This document shows positions 23,877-36,928 of a stretch of 64,000 nucleotides of DNA, in pieces. The position numbers were made by a program, and so were the translations under genes. How positions within the stretch are numbered: the stretch's first letter is position 1; each line of letters starts with the position of its first letter. The notes beneath the pieces were generated by a model that ran no database searches, was not told the DNA's origin, and saw only the letters and a program-made list of their open reading frames with translations. Location of the stretch: the NCBI GenBank assembly GCA_016946835.1, contig JACVTC010000006.1, positions 1,577,501 to 1,641,500 of the forward strand, read 5' to 3'. The DNA comes from Neocallimastix lanati (nom. inval.). Its lineage: Eukaryota; Neocallimastigomycota; Neocallimastigomycetes; Neocallimastigales; Neocallimastigaceae.

Positions 23877-24545
23877 TAAATAAATAAATAATAAATAATA
23901 AATAATAAATAATAAATAATAAATAATAAATAATTGAATAATAAATAATTGAATAATAAATAATTGAATAATAAATAATAAATAATAAATAATAAATAAT
24001 AAATAATAAATAATAAATAATAAATAATAAAAATAATAAGAAGAGTATTTATTAATAAATAATAATTAAATAATATAAATATTTGAATAATAAATAATGA
24101 ATAATGAATAATAAATAATAAATAATAAATAATGAATAATGAATAATGAATAATGAATAATAAATAATGAATAATGAATAATGAATAATAAATAATAAAT
24201 AATAAATAATAAATAATTGAATAATAAATAATAATAAAATAATAAATAATAAATAATAAATAATAAATAATAAATAATAAATAATAAATAATAAATAATA
24301 AATAATAAAATAATAAATAATTGAATAATAAATAATAAATAATAAATAATAAATAATAAATAATAAATAATAAATAATAAATAATAAATAATAAATAATA
24401 AATAATAAATAATAAATAATAAATAATAAATAATAAATAATAAATAATGAATAATAAATAATAAATAATGAATAATGAATAATGAATAATAAATAATAAA
24501 AAATAAATAATAAATAATAAATAATGAATAATGAATAATGAAATA
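23877..24545. repeat. 7-bp tandem array (AATAAAT)n, longest block
   Basis: About 670 bases of the heptamer AATAAAT in tandem, with variants in which A becomes G (AATGAAT) or an extra TTG is inserted (AATAATTG). A short irregular segment lies at about 24030-24060. The period of 7 is clear across dozens of units. Confidence 0.85.
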
Positions 24546-25378
24546 ATAATTTAATAATTTTAAAGTATTTTACAAATAATCCTAAATCATTCATATATGA
24601 TGCATAATATTCATCTTTATAAGAATTAATGAAAAGAGAAAAATATATTTTAATTATATGAAATGTAATTATTATTAAATTCCTGAAAAGCTTTGTTAAC
24701 ATTTATACTATAAATTTATAGCAAAAAAAAATTCTTTTTTTTAAAAAATAATAAAATAAAATTAAAATAATAAATATTAATAATAATAGTTATAATAATA
24801 ATAGTTATAAAAATGATAATAAGAAGAGTATTTTAACCATTTTTTAGTATATTATAAAAATTAATGATCTCTGTTTAATAAATAATAGTTTTTTAATATA
24901 TTTGTTGTAATAGTTTTTATGTATTTTAATATCAATTTATATAATTTTTTATAATAAATAATTATTAATAAAAAAAAAAAAAAAAAAAGAAAAATGTGGA
25001 GAAATATTTATTTTTGATAATGCCTGCTTCAGAATAGCCGTTAAAAGAATAATTTATAGATGGATTATGGCAAGATTCAATATAAATTTAGAAGTTGACT
25101 CCCCATTCAACTTTCAATAATAATAAAAATATTATATACTTTCATCTTATGAAATATTAATAATTTAGAATCATCTGAATAATAATTAAATATATATATA
25201 TATTGATATTAATAAATAATGCAAATTAATCAAAATTAAAACCATTTATGTACATCGCTTTTTTTCATGGTTGAAAATAACTGGTAAAAATCGAGAAATA
25301 AATTCCCATAATTTAACGAAATATTATATTATTTTATATTATAAAATTCGTATTTTTTAAAATAAAGTTCATATTACT

Positions 25379-25443
25379 TAATAATAAATAATAAATAATA
25401 AATAATAAATAATAAATAATAAATAATAAATAATAATAAATAA
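25379..25443. repeat. 7-bp tandem array (AATAAAT)n, short block
   Basis: About nine units of the same heptamer in the same orientation as the block at 23877-24545. Confidence 0.8.
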
Positions 25444-25637
25444 TATGTATTTCTTATTTTTTTTTTAGTGATTGCATTCCTAAATTAAGAAATAAAAAAT
25501 AATAAAAAAAAAATTCATAGGTTTGGATTAATTTTAATTTTTTTATTTCCATATATTTATTACTATATATTACAGTATTCTATTAATATAATATAATATT
25601 TAATTTATTATATTTATTTAATAAATTAGAATATAAT

Positions 25638-25808
25638 CCCCACAACATACCTTAAAATTTTTAATTGAGTTTTCTAAATATGGACAATATATATCATATA
25701 TTTTAATTAATTTATAATATTATTTATAGTATATTATATATTATATGTGCTTAACTTAAAATTTTTAATATTTAAAAAATTTTATTTAAATATATATTCT
25801 GTGTGGGG
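25638..25808. mobile_element. Possible MITE-like element
   Basis: CCCCACA (25638-25644) is mirrored by TGTGGGG (25802-25808), the only G/C-rich words nearby, bracketing 171 bases of AT-rich DNA. An internal CTTAAAATTTTTAAT-like word is present near both ends. No clear target-site duplication is visible, so this is weak. Confidence 0.2.
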
Positions 25809-25985
25809 TTCGGAATTAAGATAATTGGCTAGTGATATTATTGTACATGGAAGCTACAATTTTTCACTTTTTATAGGTTGTAAAAAATTCGAATGTAATA
25901 TATAATACAATAATATTCAGAATAGAATATAAAATAAAATTGTTTATAATATTTTATAATTTTGAATAATAATAATAATTAATCA

Positions 25986-26245
25986 AATAAATAATAAATA
26001 ATAAATAATAAATAATAAATAATAAATTATAAATAATTTAATAATAAATAATAAATAATAAATAATAAATAATAAATAATAAATAATTAATAATAAATAA
26101 TAAATAATAAATAATAAATAATAAATAATAAATAATAAATAATAAATAATAAATAATAAATAATAAATAATAAATAATAAATAATAAATAATAAATAATA
26201 AATAATAAATAATAAATAAATAATAAATAATAAATAATAAATAAT
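25986..26245. repeat. 7-bp tandem array (AATAAAT)n, third block
   Basis: About 260 bases of the heptamer. It ends in a small duplication of ATAATTAGAAGTATATA (two copies around 26242-26280). Confidence 0.8.
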
Positions 26246-26940
26246 TAGAAGTATATAATAAATAATTAGAAGTATATAAATAAAATTAAATAAATATACA
26301 ATGTAAGTATAGTATTTGAAATAATGAATTATAATAAAAATGATATAATAAAAAATAACAAATAAATGAAATTATATTAGTTATCCTTGAAATTAGGAGA
26401 TTTTCAAAACTCTAAATTATAAATTTAATGTTTTTTTTATATTCAATTTTCCTTTTTAAAAGTTTTGAAAATAATTTTTTTGACATAATAATGTTATAAA
26501 GATATATATATTTATTATTATATTATTGTCATTAATTTTTAAAATAATTTAATTAAATATAACATATTTTAAATATTGTATTAAAATAAAAATAATTAAT
26601 TTTTTATTATTTTAAATATAAAATACACTATTCCATTTTAGATTTTTGTTTTTCAATACAAATAAAAAATAAAGCATTGCGTTTTATTAGTAATTTGTAT
26701 TTATATAAATTTTATTTTATTCTAATTTTTTCAATCTGTATTTTTCTTATATTCTACTATTTATTTTATTTTTATTTTACTTAAAAAAAAGTACTTACAA
26801 AAGTAAATGTTCTGAAAATATATATATATACTATTATAATATTAAATGGATTATCCATTCATAAATCATAAATAAAATATTGTGTAACGTAACTTTTTAT
26901 TTTTATTATTATTATTATTTTAAAAAAAAATTATGTACAA

Positions 26941-26989
<49 letters not shown>

Positions 26990-27252
26990 TAATACTAATA
27001 CTTCCTTTATTATTTTATTTGTAAGATTATTTTTTAATATATGTTTTATTATTTATTTTTAAATTTTTAATGATTTACTATTTATTCATTTTTAATTTTG
27101 GTTTTATAGCATTTATTATTTTATTTTATTTAAAAACTTAACATCTATTCTAATCTGTTTTATTTAAATTTTAATAACTCTGATAATATATTATACAACT
27201 ATTATAACATGATTATATAACATTAATTTAAATATTATAAATAAATTAAAAC

Positions 27253-28450
27253 TTAAAATTTCATAGTTTTTGAGAAATTATCCCAGATTTCATTCAATCT
27301 TCTTTTGATTTTGGGATCTTTACACATAATATAGTCAATAGTTTTTTTAGATACCTCAAATAATTGTTTCTTATTATAATTATTAATAGCTCCAAAAATT
27401 AAATATTCATCAGATAAATCGCAATTAAAGACACCTTTATCATCAGTCTTTATAAAATTAAATATGATATTGTAATTTTTAACAAAAGATTAAAAAAAAG
27501 AAATATATATATATATATATATTAATTTATATGATTTTATTATAATATACTTACACAAATAGCAAATGGCTGATTATTTTTTATATAGTCAATTACTGGG
27601 TGAACATCATAAGATTTTACTGTTTGACAAATAATGTTTGATGTCATACATGCTTCAACTGATTGGAATATTTAAATAAATGAAATTATATTAATTCAAC
27701 GTATAATATAAAAATAGATATATATATTTATATATTTTATACTAATCGATAATAGATTATTAAATATATATTATTTTTATTAATTTTAATAAGATTAATT
27801 ACTTGCAACATTATTATCTTTAGCCCATTTTAAAAGATCTTCTTCTAAATAAGTACAATGACCCATTCTACTTGGTGAAACATTTACAACATCTAAATTA
27901 TCTTCTCTACTATTTGGAATTTCTGCTGTATGAATTGTAACTTTTTTTTTTTTTTTTTTTTTTTGTAGTGAAAAATTTAATAAAATAAATTATATAGTAT
28001 AAATTATAGATTTAATACATCAAGAAATTTACTTCAATATATAATATTTATATTAAAATATAATTAATATATATATATTTTAATAAACATACCTCCAAGA
28101 CCATTTTTTCGAGCAAAATCAAATGCAGGTTTTATTCTCGAGAATGAACCACCATTAGTATTTCCACACATATCAACTCCAACAATAATATCAGTTGTTT
28201 TTAATTTAATAGCTAAATTTACAGTTTCCATTGCTTGTTCTAAAGTTGATTTTCTGTCAATACTTAAAATTAATCGAACAATAATATCATCTCTTTTATT
28301 AATTTCATTAATAACTGATAACAATGTTTGAGCATAGTTTTCTTTTGTCATCCCTTTATAAAATAAATGATTAACAATTATATTAATTAAAAAATATAAA
28401 TACAAATTAAAACGATAGATTCAAATAATTTTAATAAAAACTTTAATACA

Positions 28451-28481
<31 letters not shown>

Positions 28482-28888
28482 CGTAATAGTACTAGTAGTA
28501 CTAGTAATACTACTACTACTATAACTGCTGTTACCATTATAAGTTTATAAAAATAAAAAATAATAGTATTATCTACCTTTTTCGATATTTTGTCTTGGAG
28601 TTGATCTTAATTCAATATAGCGAACACCGTCTGAAGCAAATTCTTTTTTATATAAAATTTTTAATTGATAATTTACATAAATTTATTTTTAATATATAAA
28701 TATATTATTAAATTTTATATTTATAAGAATTAATTATTATCAATATTTACCATTTAAAACATTTCTTGCGATATATTCAATTGACTAATATATATAATAT
28801 TATATTATAAATTAGTGAGAACATAAGAATCAAATGTAAATTATAAATTTTAAAAATTTTTTATTTAAGGTTTTTTTTACAAATTTTA

Positions 28889-28933
<45 letters not shown>

Positions 28934-29703
28934 GTTGTTGTTGTTGTTGTTGTTGTTTATTTGTTATTTGTTATTTGTTATTTTTATTATTATATATATA
29001 TTTTTAAATTCTACCTTTGTGTTGTCGGTTAATCTATATACAGTATTAAAAATAGGAAAGAAACTTTACATATTTGAAAATAATATATATATATATTAAA
29101 AATAAATTTAATTATTTGGAATTTCAAACAATTTATTATGAAATTTATAAGTTTTAATAAAATATTTAATTATAAATTAAAATATCTACTCTTTCAATTC
29201 GAATCCTGAATTTATAGAATTTTTGACAGTAAAACCTGCTAAATCTGGCTCTTTATCTTTTCTTTGTTCAATTAAATCATTCATTACTTTTGGTGTAATA
29301 GATCCATTTACTTTATTAATTATATAATATTATTTTTATGAAATTTAATTTTAAAATTTAATTTCGAAATTCAAAAATTTTAATAAAAATATTTAATAAT
29401 TAATAAATTTTTTATTCAATAAATGTCTTCTTACAATGAGCGTGGAGTTCCTTTTTATTTCATTTAACAATTATAATTAACATATAAAAATAATATAAAA
29501 TTTCAAATTATAATTTTAATAATTAACAAAAGAAATTTCAAATTTATAGTTGTAATTTTTAGATTCAATATAATATATATAAATATTTAAAATCAAATAT
29601 TTACTATTTTTGGTAATTTTATGCAATAATCTTTAAATTCTTCCCAGGAGCCATAGTTTTTAACAACGAAATCAGTATATTTATTTTTATCTAATCTTTC
29701 CAT
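27253..29703 (-). CDS. Adenosine deaminase-like protein (N6-methyl-AMP deaminase type)
   Basis: Ten minus-strand exons: 29605-29703, 29435-29450, 29191-29310, 29015-29063, 28751-28784, 28577-28642, 28093-28353, 27803-27940, 27555-27658 and 27253-27447, about 360 residues. Motifs in order: LPKI|ELHAH|LNGSI (metal-binding HxH plus the NGS of the ADAL group), DGVRYIELRSTPR, VTIHTAEIPN (metal His and catalytic Glu region), SRMGHC (catalytic His) and TDDKGVF (metal Asp). The family member ADAL/MAPDA deaminates N6-methyl-AMP to IMP in the cytosol. NGS rather than DGA favours this over classic adenosine deaminase. ECMTSN replaces the usual CPTSN proline. The HxH motif sits in a 16-nt microexon. One base is missing in frame near 29217-29226 in the third exon. 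Confidence 0.88.
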
Positions 29704-32024
29704 TCCTCTTTTTGTTTTGTGATTTTAAAATCTTAATTTATATATTACTGCTTAATTATAATAATTATAATAATAATAATAAATATAATAAATATTATTA
29801 TATATTATATAAATATAAGAATTTCTTCATTTCTTCTGTATAAATATATTATATTTATATATATAAATATATAATATATAATTTTTTTTAATTAAATTTT
29901 CTTAATAAAAAGTTTGTAATATTGTTTATATTAAAAATTTTTAATATAAATAAAATTGAAACTTTTTTATGAATTTATAATCGAACAAAAAATTCTTGAT
30001 ATAGTACTTCTGGATTTTTTTTTTTTTTTTCACTTCCTTAATATATATATGTATATATGTGGTTATAAAAATATTTTTTTATAATAACATGTAATAATAA
30101 TAAAAAAATATTATCATCAGATAATAGAAACCATTTATGTATGTTATAAATATATTTTTTAATGTTTAAAAAAAAAAGAAATAAAATTTTTCTTTTGTAA
30201 AATAGATTATGCTTTAGAATTTATGATACAATTTATAAATAATAGTGATATTAAATGTTTTTCTGTTATTAAAACAATTTCATTATATAGTAATATTTAT
30301 TATAATGTATATATCTTTATTATATAATATCAATTATTTAATATTAATTAATAGATGTATTATCATTTAATTTTAATAATTCTTTGAACATTATTTAAGA
30401 TGTATTATTATTTAAATATATTATTTAACATTAGCTAGTAAAAATATCTATTATAAAATTGCTTTTTAAAATATTAATCTTGATTTACTTTTTATGACTT
30501 AATATTAATTATTTTATATTAATTGATGTTTAATTTACTATTAATTATTTATTGTTAATCTTTTCTAATGATTAATTACAGTTTTATATATTAATTAATT
30601 AAAATTCATAGAAATATTATAATTAATTATTAATTAAATATTAATTAGTAGAGGTATTAAGAATCAAAAAGTTTTAAATTTAATACTATTCATTACTTAT
30701 TATTACTTATTATATATTTCGGATTTTTAATTGTTATTATTATTTATCATTTAACAATTAATTATATATACATACCTTATAATATTAATAAGTTTTTCAA
30801 AATTTTTTATATTTTCTATCTATATTTATTACTAATACTTAAAACATAAGCTTTGTCATTGTCACTACTCAAAAATTAAATTTTAATTTTATTAAAATAA
30901 TATAATTATATATATAGATAAAAAATGTACATTTTATTTTTTATTAATTAATTTATTTTATTTTCTTATTTGTATATATAAACCTTATTTATATCATGGT
31001 TTTATTAATCATATACATTAAATTTTAAACTATAGATTATTAATATATATTATTTATATTATATATATATATATTAAATAATTCTATTTTTTAATTCTAT
31101 TTTAAAATTGTTAAAAAGTTAACTCTCATTTAAAACTATTATTATTGTTATTATAATTTTGTTTTTGGATTAAATTTTTGGATATTAATATTTAAAGTAA
31201 TTATATTATTAAATTCTATTATTTATTTATTTATTTATTATTATGACTATTAATAAGAATTAATCTTTATATTTAATGATCGGAATTAAATATTATTAAT
31301 TACAAAGGAATATATTTTGTATGATTTAAATATATTTAATATAAAGTATGAAAATAATAATGAAATGGAAAAAAAAAAATAAATTTATAAAATTAATGAA
31401 ATAAAATGTTTTTATTTCACATATGAATATATATTTATTAAAGAGAATTTTAATTTATTTATTTTCTATTGTTGAAATTTTTACTAAAATTATTAATATA
31501 ATTATAATAATTATTATTGTCATTATTGCTTTTGAATTATTGTTTATTTGTTAATATAAAATAACCAGAAGAAGTATTTTTATATCATATTATAATTTTA
31601 ATATTTAATAGATATTTCAAACCTATCATATTTATATAATATATTATAATTATAATATCATTTATAATTATTTTAATATAATTAAATTAAATTATTATTT
31701 TTTTTTATTTTGGGTATTCAATGTAAAAAATTGTAAAGTTTTGTTTTATTTATGCAAATTCATTACTAAAATTATTATAAAAATTTTTAAAATATTGATT
31801 ATATTGGACAGCTTTAATACATTAATTATTAATTTACATACATATATATATAAATTTTGATTATATAAAGTAAAATGGTAAGAGTATTTAGTTGAATAAT
31901 TTATTATAATATAAAATTTAATGAAATCTGATTTTGAAAAAAAAAAAAAAAAAAAAAAATAATAATAAAATAATAATAATATATATTATTTTAATTTAAA
32001 ATTCTCATTATTGTCATTATAATT
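29704..32024. other. Divergent intergenic region between ADAL-like and UBE2S genes
   Basis: A 2.3-kb AT-rich stretch between two divergently transcribed genes, so it should hold both promoters. No coding sequence, RNA gene or strong motif stands out. An A-run of about 21 (31939-31959) lies in the presumed UBE2S leader. Confidence 0.5.
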
Positions 32025-33220
32025 ATGAAGTCTATTGAAAATTTATCTCCTGCTGTTGTTAAAAGAATTGTTAAAGAAGTAACAGCTTTAACCCAAAAAC
32101 CACCAGGTAATATTCGTAATATATAAATTAAAGAGAAATTACAATTCGAAATTAGAGAAAATAAGTATTAATAATATTAATATAAATATTTTAAATAATT
32201 AATTTATTTAATTTTTTTAAAAAAAAAAACTATTTAATAGAGGGCATATGTATGATTGAAAAAGAGGAAAATATTTGTGATATTCAGGCAATTATTAAAG
32301 GTCCAGAAGGAACTCCATATGAAGGTGGTGCATTTCAAATTAAACTAGTATTAGGAAGTGATTTTCCAATTTCACCTCCAAAAGGTTTTTTTTTTTTATT
32401 ATATATATATATTAATTTATTTAATATTATTAAAAATAATTCGAAATTTTATATATATACATATCCATTATATTAATTGGAAATTTATATAAACAATTTT
32501 ATCAATTGAAAATTTATATTAACAATTATTATCAATTGATATATATATAAATTTCGAAATTATTTATTATTAATTTTCCTACAATTACTAAATATTATTA
32601 AATTTCTATATATTTAATAATTTCTATATATTATATTTTATTACTATTTAGGTTATTTCTTAACTAAAATATTTCACCCAAACGTTTCAAATTCCGGTGA
32701 AATTTGTGTTAATACATTGAAGAAAGATTGGAAGAAGGAACTTGGTATTGAACATATATTATTAGTAAGTATGATATGAATTAATAATGAAATATTATTA
32801 AATGATTAAATGATATAACTTTTTTTTTAATTTTTTTTTTTTTTTATATAAAAAAAATTTATTAATAATTATACAACATTATTTTTAACATTGTAGACTA
32901 TAAAATGTTTACTTATTGTACCAAATCCAGAATCTGCATTAAATGAAGAAGCAGGAAAACTTCTTTTAGAAGATTATGATGAATACGCAAGACATGCTCG
33001 GCTATTTACAAAAGTTCATGCGATTAGTACTTTACAAAAGTATAAATTATTGAAAAAGGAAAAAGAAGATCCATCAAGTTCTAAAGATAATGATACCATT
33101 TCTCATACAAAACATACCAAAACAAAATATGATGCACAATTAAATGTTAATAAAAAAAGAGTAGCTGATAAAAAAATACAAAAGGGTAATGATAAAAAAA
33201 GAAGTTTAAGGAGATTATAA
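32025..33220 (+). CDS. UBE2S: Ubiquitin-conjugating enzyme E2 S (APC/C chain-elongating E2)
   Basis: Exons 32025-32106, 32241-32384, 32652-32764 and 32897-33220 join with consistent phases (1, 1, 0) into 220 residues; human UBE2S has 222. The UBC fold is near-complete: [32 protein letters not shown], catalytic Cys94 in [13 protein letters not shown], and [21 protein letters not shown] Lys-rich tail ends in KKRSLRRL. In animals the tail ends KKRALRRL, and its LRRL docks on the anaphase-promoting complex, so K11-linked chain elongation on APC/C substrates is the likely role. Both the core and this last tetrapeptide are conserved, which argues that the interaction is too. Budding yeast has no UBE2S. 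Confidence 0.95.
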
Positions 33221-33250
33221 GAATAAAATAATAATAGTAATAATATAATA

Positions 33251-33282
<32 letters not shown>

Positions 33283-34417
33283 ATAACTATAAAATAAATG
33301 AAAATACAGAAATATATCATATTAAAATTAAACAAACATTTTTAAGCATATTTTTAAACATATTTTTAAATAAATTTTTTGTTAAATTTTTATTAAATTA
33401 ATTATTTATTTATTTATTGAAAAAATTATAAAATTTTATATTATCATTTTGATTTTGACCATTATTTCATAATATTTCATTTATTTTAATTGCTATTTAT
33501 GAATTTTATTTATAGTAAAAGTATAGAACAAAGATAAGAATGTATAATAAATTTAATATATATATTAAAATAAAAAAAAAAAAAAAAATTTTTTTTTCAT
33601 TTCATAATAGATATATATATTTATATATATTTATTTTTTATATTATTTTATTATTTTAATAAAATAAATAATTTATAAATAAAATTAACTAAAATTATTG
33701 GAAGATTCGAGCAAATAAAATATAACGATTGGTTAATTTATAAAAAAAATAAATATAAATTAGAAAAAAAAATAAGGAATTTGTATTCAATCTTTAAAAA
33801 AAAATTAAAGTTAAAAATTAAAATAATAAAAAAAAAAAAAAAAGATAAATAAATTAAAAAAAAAAATTATTAATGAAATAGAAATAAAGATATATAATCA
33901 TTAATAATAAATAATAAATAGAAATAAAAAAGAGAGAATGTAATATTTAAATTTGCTTATATTTTTAAAATAAAAAAAAAAAAGAATTGAAAGAAAAAAA
34001 GGATGAAAATATGGGGAACGAGTTTCAACAATGAAGAAACAAAATAAATTATACCAATTGTTCCTACTGAAATTATCTTTTAATTTTTTTTTTATTATTA
34101 TTATTTTATTATTAAAGAGAAAGATTAATTAATTAATAAAAGATAGTACTTTTATTTAGATATTAATCTTACGTAAATATTTGTTATGCAATTTTTTTTA
34201 TATATATTCAATAAATGATAAATAAAATGATGTTTACGTATATTAGCTCTATCTGAAAAAAGATTGAGGACAATTTTTAAAACTGATTTATTTATCATTA
34301 TAATTTTTATGATATATATTTATTTAATTATTAATAGTTTTATTAAATTATTTTTGAAGGATTTAATATAGAAAAAGAAAATAAAAAAATTTTTTTTATC
34401 TTATTATTATTCAATAA
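33221..34417. other. Spacer between convergent UBE2S and ankyrin genes
   Basis: Both neighbouring genes end into this 1.2 kb. It contains an (AAAAC)n run at about 33253-33283 and A/T homopolymers. On the minus strand about 34075-34010 can be read as a hydrophobic stretch (ISVGTIGIIYFVSSLLKLVP) without a start or clear splice context. I see no complete gene. Confidence 0.45.
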
Positions 34418-36724
34418 TTATGAATTTGTTCTTTTGTTATTTATAAATTGAAGAATTTTTTTAGTTAAAGAAGGTTTATTTAATTCTATTGATAAAGATA
34501 ATGCTGTATTGTTATGAATATCTTTTATATTAATATCGATATCTGGTCGTGATAATAATTGATCTGCTAAATCGTTAGAGTATTTACTTTCCACAGCAAG
34601 TAATAGGGCTGATTTATGATATTTGTCCGTATGATTAATATCTATTGTTTCGATATTAATTATTTTTTTAACCATATCAATACTATCTGTAGTTACAGCA
34701 AGTTGTAATAAGTTTTGTTGGCTATCATTAATAACATTTAAATTAATGTCATTACGGTTCAATAATATATTGAAACTCTTATAGAAATTGTGTTCTATAG
34801 TATACATAATAGCTGTGTAGTTATAATTATCTTGAATATTTATATCTGCATTATTTTCAAGCAGTAAATTAATGACGTTGGCGTTATCATTAAGTGAAGC
34901 GCATATTAAACTGGTTCTTCCTTCACTATCTCTATTATTAATGAGAATATCTTTATGATGAACTAATGCTTCCACGATAGAAAGTAAGTTATGTTCAGCT
35001 GCATAATTGAGAGGTATTCGTTTATAACGGTCATTTTTATTTACAATAAGATCTGGTCTTTTTAGTAATAATTTTACTGATTCTTCATCTTCATTTTCAA
35101 TTGCCACCATTAAAGGTGTACGTCCTCTATCATCAATTTTATTAATATCTAACGTTGGTAATGTAAGTATTTCATTTAAGATCTCCTTATCAGCATACTT
35201 AATAGCCATATTTATTGGTGATTCCTTCGTATTAAAATTTTTATTTACATTGAGTTCAACACCTTTACTAATAAGATAAGTTATTATTCCAGTACAACTA
35301 TGGTTTATAATATAAAATAATAGATTTCTTCCCTTTTTGTCTTTAGCGGATAGATCAATATTTGGAAAATCAATAATTTTTTTTATGATTTCTTTTGGTA
35401 TTGAAAATTTAATTGCTTTCATGAGGTGAGATACACCGTTGTTATCTCTGAGATTAATATTAATATTTCTGAAATTTAATAGTTCTTCAATAGCTTCAAT
35501 TCGTTGATATTCTATAGCTAGTGCTAATGCAGTCTCTCCAAACACATTTGTTAAATTGACAATGATCATAGGCTGTTTTAACAGAAATCTTGTCAGTTCA
35601 ATATTATCGGATTCAATACTTTGCATCAAAATGGTTTCTCCGTAGCTATCTTGAGCATTAAAATCAATAAAAGGTCGATTTAGAACCAATTGTGTAATGG
35701 GACTACTCATATCTGCATTAAAAAGTTTATGGATGATGGACCGTCCATAGCCATCTTTTGAATTAATATCATAAGCAGGATGATTTAAAATTTTTTCTAG
35801 TAAAGTTTTATTTCTAATGGAAGTAAAGATATATTCCAATGGAAACATATTTCGATTACTATAGAAATGATTTAAACTAATATTAGTATACTTTAAATAT
35901 TTTTCAATTAGATCCACATCAAATATTTCACAAACATGAAGAAAGATACTTGAATTTATTATGTATTCATATTCTTCCCTTTTTGATATGAATAAATTAT
36001 GTATTTCTTTGTTGTTTTCTTTCTTTGAAAATAAATAAATATTAATCAAAAAATTATTGACATAGAAATATTGGAATTTTACAATTTCCATCATTTTTTT
36101 ATATTCATTATAGGTATGATGAATTTCCAGTGATTTTTTTTTTAATAAAAGTTCTTCTTTATCAGGTAAATTTTGTAATTCACTAATATTATTAATAAAA
36201 TCTTCACAACTGCATATACTATGCATGGATTCAGAATTTGAAAAAAAAGATAGCTGTCTTTCCTTTGATTTTCCGTGTAAAAAACAATTTCGTATATCTG
36301 TTATATTTTTTAATACAGATGTAATTATATTTATTTTCATATCATTCGTAATGAAATTAAAATCCATTTCTTCCAACATTACAAAGTTGTATATATAATC
36401 ATTTTGAAATTTTTCATTAGAAAAAAATTTCCGAAATAAATTTTCTATGGAAAAAATAGCATTTATTAATTGTTTATTATTTAACCATTTTTTATTAACA
36501 TTCATCGCTAATTCTTTTAAAATTAATGTTATTCCTTTTGTTTTTTTTTTACCATGATCTAATCTATTTTGATACTTTTTTAAATCCTTTATATTTAATG
36601 GTAAAATTTCTAATAACCCTTTATAGTTATTTATTGTATCCGTACATATATTTAAAATAGAATTTTGAAACTGTTCAAACGGTTTTATTTGTATTGAAGG
36701 ATAATTAATTTCTATACTACTCAT
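34418..36724 (-). CDS. Ankyrin-repeat protein, single exon
   Basis: An uninterrupted frame of 768 residues from ATG 36724. Residues 1 to about 285 form an all-helical, repeat-free N-terminal part with no domain I recognise. From about 290 to 760 there are roughly 13 degenerate ankyrin repeats of about 33-36 residues, for example DDRGRTPLMVAIENEDEESV followed by KLLLKRPDLIVNK, and DSEGRTSLICASLNDNANVI. A recurring IDIN or ININ at repeat ends is typical of the large ankyrin families of gut fungi. No signal peptide or membrane segment is seen. A protein-binding scaffold role is an inference from the fold. The gene is intact, unlike the ankyrin array at the right edge of the window. Confidence 0.9.
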   Translation of the reverse strand: MSSIEINYPSIQIKPFEQFQNSILNICTDTINNYKGLLEILPLNIKDLKKYQNRLDHGKKKTKGITLILKELAMNVNKKWLNNKQLINAIFSIENLFRKFFSNEKFQNDYIYNFVMLEEMDFNFITNDMKINIITSVLKNITDIRNCFLHGKSKERQLSFFSNSESMHSICSCEDFINNISELQNLPDKEELLLKKKSLEIHHTYNEYKKMMEIVKFQYFYVNNFLINIYLFSKKENNKEIHNLFISKREEYEYIINSSIFLHVCEIFDVDLIEKYLKYTNISLNHFYSNRNMFPLEYIFTSIRNKTLLEKILNHPAYDINSKDGYGRSIIHKLFNADMSSPITQLVLNRPFIDFNAQDSYGETILMQSIESDNIELTRFLLKQPMIIVNLTNVFGETALALAIEYQRIEAIEELLNFRNININLRDNNGVSHLMKAIKFSIPKEIIKKIIDFPNIDLSAKDKKGRNLLFYIINHSCTGIITYLISKGVELNVNKNFNTKESPINMAIKYADKEILNEILTLPTLDINKIDDRGRTPLMVAIENEDEESVKLLLKRPDLIVNKNDRYKRIPLNYAAEHNLLSIVEALVHHKDILINNRDSEGRTSLICASLNDNANVINLLLENNADINIQDNYNYTAIMYTIEHNFYKSFNILLNRNDINLNVINDSQQNLLQLAVTTDSIDMVKKIINIETIDINHTDKYHKSALLLAVESKYSNDLADQLLSRPDIDINIKDIHNNTALSLSIELNKPSLTKKILQFINNKRTNS

Positions 36725-36889
36725 TTTCTAAATATTTTAATATTTTATCTACTTATTGATTTATTATTAGTAATATTATTATTAATATTATTATTATTAT
36801 TACAATTATTTACAATTTTTATCCTTTCTTTTTTTTTTTAATTTACAGAATTTTTCTTTTGACTCTCTAATAAATTATTCTTCACTACA

Positions 36890-36928
<39 letters not shown>

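Larger units (their letters stand above)
22652..27252. other. Repeat-rich 4.6-kb gap
   Basis: No gene is recognised. It contains three 7-bp tandem arrays (listed separately), a possible short inverted-repeat element at 25638-25808, an unexplained 40-codon open stretch near 24993-25110 and an (ATT)n microsatellite at about 26943-26988. The frames crossing the arrays are open on all phases because the repeat lacks stops on one strand. They are not genes. Confidence 0.55.

Noticed and set aside
24052-24702. 216-codon minus-strand frame of repeated LLFIIYY
   Set aside because: It is the translation of the AATAAAT heptamer array; a 7-bp repeat without stops on that strand is open in every phase.
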